Below, piece by piece: positions 14,788-17,364 of a DNA stretch of 17,364 bases (position 1 is its first letter; each line of letters begins with the position of its first letter). A model generated the notes under the pieces. The model was not told the origin of the DNA. It worked only from the letters and a program-made list of their open reading frames with translations, and ran no database searches. The stretch comes from Candidatus Aenigmatarchaeota archaeon (GTDB lineage: Archaea; Aenigmatarchaeota; Aenigmatarchaeia; QMZP01; JAFGSV01). The stretch spans positions 29,679 to 47,042 of the forward strand of contig CP070804.1 of NCBI GenBank assembly GCA_020343635.1. The letters run 5' to 3'. A program made the translations under genes and the position numbers.

Positions 14788-14944
14788 TGCGGGAGGCAGG
14801 ATATTCGGCACCTTCCGCGTCAGCGTATTTTTCCGGTGCGCGCTTTTCCGCGTCTACTTGTGGAAAAGGGTGCATTCGAACCTGCGAAGGCACTAAGCCA
14901 CACGGTCCTTAGCCGTGCTCCTTTGACCACTCGGATACCCCCGC
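14788..14944 (-). tRNA. tRNA-Leu (AAG anticodon) with T-loop intron
   Basis: A type II tRNA of 84 nt after splicing. The 7-bp acceptor is GCGGGGG with CTCCCGC (one G-T pair) and A73. The 3-bp D stem TCC/GGA encloses a loop with GG. The anticodon stem CACGG/CCGTG holds loop CTAAGGA, the long variable arm is GGC...GCC, and the T stem is GCAGG/CCTGC with loop TTCGAAT. The anticodon is AAG at 14910-14908. The A73 discriminator and long arm mark it as leucine rather than serine (G73 in archaea). No CCA is encoded. A TATA-like ATTTAAAAAG at 14972-14981 (minus) would start transcription a few bases upstream. The intron is given separately. Confidence 0.9.
14802..14874 (-). other. 73-nt tRNA intron at position 59/60 with perfect BHB motif
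   Basis: The precursor folds as outer helix GCAGG/CCTGC, central 4-bp helix TTCG/CGAA, 3-nt bulges AAT and TAT on opposite strands, and inner helix GCACC/GGTGC. This is the strict bulge-helix-bulge recognised by archaeal splicing endonuclease. Cutting after the second base of each bulge removes 14874-14802 and leaves T-loop TTCGAAT. The intron core can also form CTTTTCC/GGAAAAG. No C/D box pair is visible. Confidence 0.9.
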
Positions 14945-14970
14945 AAACGTTTATATGCTATTACCCTATC

Positions 14971-14993
14971 TTTTTAAATTAAAGCTTTTATAT
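14971..14993 (+). promoter_or_regulatory. rpoD promoter elements
   Basis: Two TATA-like boxes occur. CTTTTATAT (14985-14993) is centred 25 nt before the ATG at 15014, predicting a leaderless mRNA. TTTTTAAAT (14971-14979) would give a 13-nt leader containing AGGTGA (15004-15009), four bases before that ATG. Both select 15014 over the ATG at 15011. The upstream box is nearly symmetrical and may serve the divergent tRNA gene too. Confidence 0.45.
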
Positions 14994-15013
14994 CATTATT
15001 CCCAGGTGAAATG

Positions 15014-15793
15014 ATGAAAGTGAAGGTTCTGAAGAAAAAGGGGCAAGTACTGCATTTTTTGTTAGAGGATACCGATCCAGCGTTCGCGAACAGTCTGAGA
15101 AGGATAATGATCACGGAAATACCCACACTCGCTGTCGAATGGCTGGACATACACGAAAACGGCTCGGCACTTTTCGATGAGGTGGTTTCCCACAGGATAG
15201 GCATGATACCCCTAAAGTTCAACCCCAAAAGGATCGTTGCAACAGAGGACTGCAAATGCAGCAACAAGGGATGTCCCCTCTGCCAGGTTGTGCTTGTACT
15301 GGACAAGTAGGGGCCGTGCATAGTAACGGCCGGTGACTTCAAGTCAAGCGACAAGACGGTCACGCCGACCGATCCCAGGATATCCATAGTGGAGCTGCTT
15401 GAGGGACAGTCACTCAAGCTGGAGGCAGTGGCCAGGCTCGGGACAGGACTTGCTCATGCCAAGCACCACGCGGCCAATGCAAGCTATCATTATCATCCCG
15501 TGATAAGCGTCACAGGCAGCCGGGCCGATGCACAGAAAGCCCTGAAGTTATGCCCGAAGGACATTGTCACGCTGAAGGGAAAGAGGATAGAGGTCAAGGA
15601 TCTAACAAGGAGCGACTCTGCCCTCGCCTGTCTTAGGGGGGCGAAAGGCATTGAAGTGAAAGGCGACGAAAGCAAGATTGTTTTCAACGTCGAATCCATA
15701 TCGGGATTAGAGCCGGGCTACATAGTGAGCAGGGCTGCTGAGATACTCGAGGAAAGGGCCGGGGACTTCAAGAAGAAGCTTGAAAAGGTGTAA
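15014..15793 (+). CDS. rpoD: DNA-directed RNA polymerase subunit D (Rpo3), interrupted by an in-frame UAG
   Basis: The archaeal homologue of bacterial alpha and eukaryotic Rpb3/AC40; it pairs with Rpo11 (subunit L) to nucleate RNA polymerase assembly. The first part has the alpha-like dimer motif ANSLRRIMITEIPTLAVEW (residues ~25-43), SHRIGMIPL, and the cysteine segment CKCSNKGCPLCQ. The second part, in the same frame, continues GPCIVTAGDFKSSD, LLEGQSLKLEAVARLGTGLAHAK and the C-terminal dimer helix ending FKKKLEKV. TAG at 15308-15310 separates them at codon 99 from this start. The joined product of ~259 residues is normal in length and in order. The ferredoxin-like domain keeps only remnants (LCPKDI, ACLRG). 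No ATG, GTG or TTG occurs in frame between the TAG and GTG 15389, so restart would lose 26 conserved codons. It stands apart from the usual S13-S4-S11-rpoD cluster. The interruption is a readthrough site, a lesion or a base error. Confidence 0.9.
15308..15331 (+). promoter_or_regulatory. In-frame amber codon followed by stem-loop in rpoD
   Basis: TAG at 15308-15310 is followed after one base by GGCCGT (15312-15317), loop GCATAGTA, then ACGGCC (15326-15331): a perfect six-pair, GC-rich stem. Stem-loops just after stop codons are known to promote recoding (SECIS, PYLIS and viral readthrough elements). Whether this one acts that way is unproven. Confidence 0.4.
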
Positions 15794-15801
15794 ATTTAAA
15801 T
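15793..15801 (+). promoter_or_regulatory. TATA box of the two-helix membrane protein gene, overlapping the rpoD stop
   Basis: AATTTAAAT begins on the last base of the rpoD TAA and is centred 26 nt before the ATG at 15823, giving a leaderless transcript. Confidence 0.55.
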
Positions 15802-15822
15802 GTTTCCTCACCAATTCTGTTT

Positions 15823-16029
15823 ATGAGTCATAAACTGGTAGTTGTCTGGTTCGTTGGCGGCCTGCTTATGCTCGGGGGCTCCCTGATAACAGGAAACCTT
15901 GAGATGGACATCGGTGTCAGCAGCGTTTCCTACTACATGGCTCTCATTGCTGCTCTCATACTGTTCCTGCTGGGCGGACTGTGCTGGATAGCTGTAGCGG
16001 CTGCGGCAAAGGGTCACTGGAAGCTTTAG
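15823..16029 (+). CDS. Tiny two-helix membrane protein, unknown function
   Basis: 68 residues: a basic start (MSHK), a first transmembrane helix (~5-23, VVVWFVGGLLMLGGSLI), a ~13-residue loop with acidic residues, a second helix (~37-60, YYMALIAALILFLLGGLCWIAVA), and a basic end (KGHWKL). Helices are rich in Gly, Ala and Leu with one Trp each, and the basic ends predict both termini in the cytosol. No family was recognised. The TATA spacing and predicted topology support a real gene. It follows rpoD by 29 nt and converges on the eS1 gene, the two stop codons being only two bases apart. It ends in TAG. Confidence 0.7.
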   Translation: MSHKLVVVWFVGGLLMLGGSLITGNLEMDIGVSSVSYYMALIAALILFLLGGLCWIAVAAAAKGHWKL

Positions 16030-16031
16030 AA

Positions 16032-16628
16032 TCAGGCGCTCTTAAGAGTCTCTATCTTGATTATCTCGGTAAACCTTACGGGGTATATCTTGCTGGCGGT
16101 CTTCTTTATCTTCATCTGGAAGACCCCCGCCATGGTTGCCTTGACGAACTCTCCGTGGCTGAGTTCCCTGGCCTTCGAGGTTATTATGTCCCTGACAACG
16201 CCGTGCACCTGTGCCTTTATGCTGGCGTTGGATCTCCTGTTCATGATGGTCATGACGCTCACCTGGAATTTCCAGTTGTCCTTGGTAACAGCGTCAACGA
16301 AAACAGCGACCTTTCCTAACCCCTTCCGGCCCATCCTCATGACGTACTCGTCTATGCAGTAGTAACTGTGAAACCTCGTGCTGACGTTCTTCTCGGCAGG
16401 TTCCTGGGTCTTCAGGCCTATCCTCATGTAGTACTTCGACTGGTCGCCTGTCATGTCGGGAACAGAAATCTCGATGACCCTTCCCTTGACGCTCTTTGCG
16501 TCCGTGGCCGGAGTGACTGCGACTTTGGAAGCTCCAAGCCAGTCAGGAGCCGATATACTGAACCAGTCCTTGCCCTTCCACTTTTTTTCCGCCGTCTTCC
16601 TGCCTGCTCTCTTCTTTGCCTCTGCCAT
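16032..16628 (-). CDS. rps3ae: 30S ribosomal protein eS1 (S3Ae)
   Basis: 198 residues. The archaeal/eukaryotic small-subunit protein on the platform near the mRNA exit. The basic N-terminal tail MAEAKKRAGRK leads into KWKGKDWFSISAP (residues ~16-29), typical of the family. VKGRVIEISVPDMTGD (47-62) matches the conserved GR..E.SL.DL.GD block. The central FHSYYCIDEYVMRMGRKG and C-terminal FQMKIKKTASKIYPVRFTEI are also characteristic. I choose the ATG at 16628 rather than 16634: GGGAGG at 16640-16635 is six bases before 16628 but touches 16634. A TATA box (16668-16678) inside the upstream gene gives a leader of about 19 nt. It follows a DHH protein, an arrangement seen in other archaeal genomes, and overlaps it by 86 nt. 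Confidence 0.95.
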   Translation of the reverse strand: MAEAKKRAGRKTAEKKWKGKDWFSISAPDWLGASKVAVTPATDAKSVKGRVIEISVPDMTGDQSKYYMRIGLKTQEPAEKNVSTRFHSYYCIDEYVMRMGRKGLGKVAVFVDAVTKDNWKFQVSVMTIMNRRSNASIKAQVHGVVRDIITSKARELSHGEFVKATMAGVFQMKIKKTASKIYPVRFTEIIKIETLKSA

Positions 16629-17364
16629 CTTCATCCTCCCGGTATGAATTATTAGGTTGCTGCTCAGGTTTTATATTCTTTTCCTCCTTCGTGCTTTTAT
16701 GTGTTGGCGCTGAAAGCATCTCCTCTGCCGTCCGGATGAAGTTCTCTTCGGAACCTGCCGGTATGTGGGCACCCGCCGCGCCGCTGTGCCCGCCTCCGTG
16801 CCCTCCTGCTGCCTCGGCTGCCTTCTTGCATATCATCTTGAGGTTCAGGCCTTCCTCCACAAGCTTCTCCGGTGCCCTTGCCGAAACCTTGACCCCATCC
16901 TCGGAGTCCGCAAAGGCGAAGAATGGCTTCCTTGTGCTGGTTGATTTCTCTACGATGCTTATGGCGTTGGATATTATGTGCTCGTCTATCATCTTTCCTG
17001 CTAGGACGTACATTGCGTTCTTCGTCTTCCTCACAACGTCGGTGTTCTGCTTCTCTATCTGCTCGTACAGCCACCTCAGGCCTGCTCCCAGGGCCTTCCT
17101 GTATTTATCATTTATCCATTTCACCTCAAGGAACGCCTTGGCCACGTTCAGGCAGAGCTCGAGGCCCAGATAGCCGCGGCCCATCTTCCCGCACGCATTA
17201 AGCAGGGTTGCGAACTCATTCGCATCCTTGCACTCCGGGCTCTTGTCCAGGAGCTCGTAGACGTCCCCGAATATCTGTTCAGCATCAGCATGGCCTCCGT
17301 TGACCCTCTCGGCTATTATGCCTGATGCCAGCTTCTTCTGCTCATCTTCGCTGAGGTCACTCAG
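16543..17364 (-). CDS. DHH/DHHA1 family phosphoesterase, RecJ-like (N-terminus beyond right edge)
   Basis: 273 C-terminal residues are visible and the frame is open to the edge. The DHHA1 nucleic-acid-binding domain is clear: VKVSARAPEKLVEEGLNL, then the glycine motif GGHGGGHSGAAGAHIP (about 16773-16820), then EENFIRTAEEML. The upstream visible part is helical and matches the linker between DHH and DHHA1 domains. The DHH catalytic core is not in the window. Archaeal members near eS1 are RecJ/GAN-like nucleases linked to replication or RNA decay; the exact activity cannot be told here. After EEML there is an unusual hydrophilic tail of ~56 residues rich in Lys, Glu, Gln and Gly. Its last ~29 codons overlap the eS1 gene in another frame. 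The ATG at 17184 is internal, not the start. Confidence 0.85.
   Translation of the reverse strand: MSDLSEDEQKKLASGIIAERVNGGHADAEQIFGDVYELLDKSPECKDANEFATLLNACGKMGRGYLGLELCLNVAKAFLEVKWINDKYRKALGAGLRWLYEQIEKQNTDVVRKTKNAMYVLAGKMIDEHIISNAISIVEKSTSTRKPFFAFADSEDGVKVSARAPEKLVEEGLNLKMICKKAAEAAGGHGGGHSGAAGAHIPAGSEENFIRTAEEMLSAPTHKSTKEEKNIKPEQQPNNSYREDEDGRGKEESRQEDGGKKVEGQGLVQYIGS
16635..16640 (-). promoter_or_regulatory. Shine-Dalgarno deciding the eS1 start
   Basis: GGGAGG on the minus strand lies six bases before the ATG at 16628 and directly against the ATG at 16634, so the downstream ATG should be used. Confidence 0.75.
16668..16678 (-). promoter_or_regulatory. TATA box of rps3ae inside the DHH gene
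   Basis: GAATATAAAAC on the minus strand, centred 45 nt before the eS1 start, would begin transcription near 16647. eS1 could then be expressed independently of the DHH gene. Confidence 0.5.

Noticed and set aside
14802..14874. C/D box guide RNA inside the tRNA intron
   Set aside because: A CTGA is present but no matching C box (RTGATGA) was found.
14785..14982. Read-through of the DUF1704-like TAG into the antisense tRNA, open to TAA near 14980
   Set aside because: The family's C-terminal block ends at the TAG, so it is the natural stop; the extension is tRNA complement.
1..17364. CRISPR array, insertion sequence or integrase gene
   Set aside because: No spaced direct repeats, transposase or recombinase frame were seen anywhere in the window.

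Overview
The window is archaeal. It encodes a Hel308-type DNA helicase, the archaeal RNA polymerase subunit D (Rpo3), ribosomal protein eS1 (S3Ae), a DHH/DHHA1 phosphoesterase beside eS1, an archaeal class III-signal pilin, and a tRNA-Leu with a bulge-helix-bulge intron. A TATA box sits 24-28 nt before most start codons. No gene here fixes the lineage. The large DxDxDG-rich surface protein and the scattered ribosomal/RNA polymerase synteny would suit a DPANN-type archaeon such as Aenigmarchaeota, but that is only a guess.

Layout. Positions 1-6868 (minus) are one open frame running off the left edge: a secreted protein of more than 2289 residues made of about ten Ig/MG2-like modules followed by a duplicated unit of about 500 residues with acidic DxDxDG loops. 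Positions 6934-9924 (minus) hold a small membrane protein, a DUF192 protein and Hel308; the last two are coupled by an ATGA overlap. Diverging from hel308 is a pilin-like protein. Beyond it lies a 45-bp relic of a second hel308 start with its own TATA box, then a 75-residue conserved-looking unknown with a strong Shine-Dalgarno. Positions 10917-13551 (minus) carry a CPA2-type cation/proton antiporter and a site-2 membrane protease. At 13660-14787 (plus) an AT-richer gene encodes a short HExxxH protease of the DUF1704/MATCAP type. Its stop codon touches the 3' end of the tRNA-Leu on the other strand. Then come rpoD, a tiny two-helix membrane protein, eS1 and the DHH protein, which is cut by the right edge.

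The window mixes information processing (Hel308, Rpo3, eS1, DHH protein, tRNA-Leu) with envelope functions (giant surface protein, pilin, antiporter, membrane protease, two small membrane proteins). Most genes look leaderless. eS1 and the 75-residue protein instead have short leaders with Shine-Dalgarno sites.

The most unusual signals are these. (1) A single in-frame UAG interrupts rpoD, with a perfect 6-bp stem-loop starting one base after it. (2) The tRNA-Leu has a 73-nt intron at position 59/60 in the T-loop and an AAG anticodon, which is very unusual for archaea. (3) A vestigial hel308 5' end shows mostly synonymous change. (4) A minimal archaeal MATCAP-like protease of unlike base composition abuts that tRNA.
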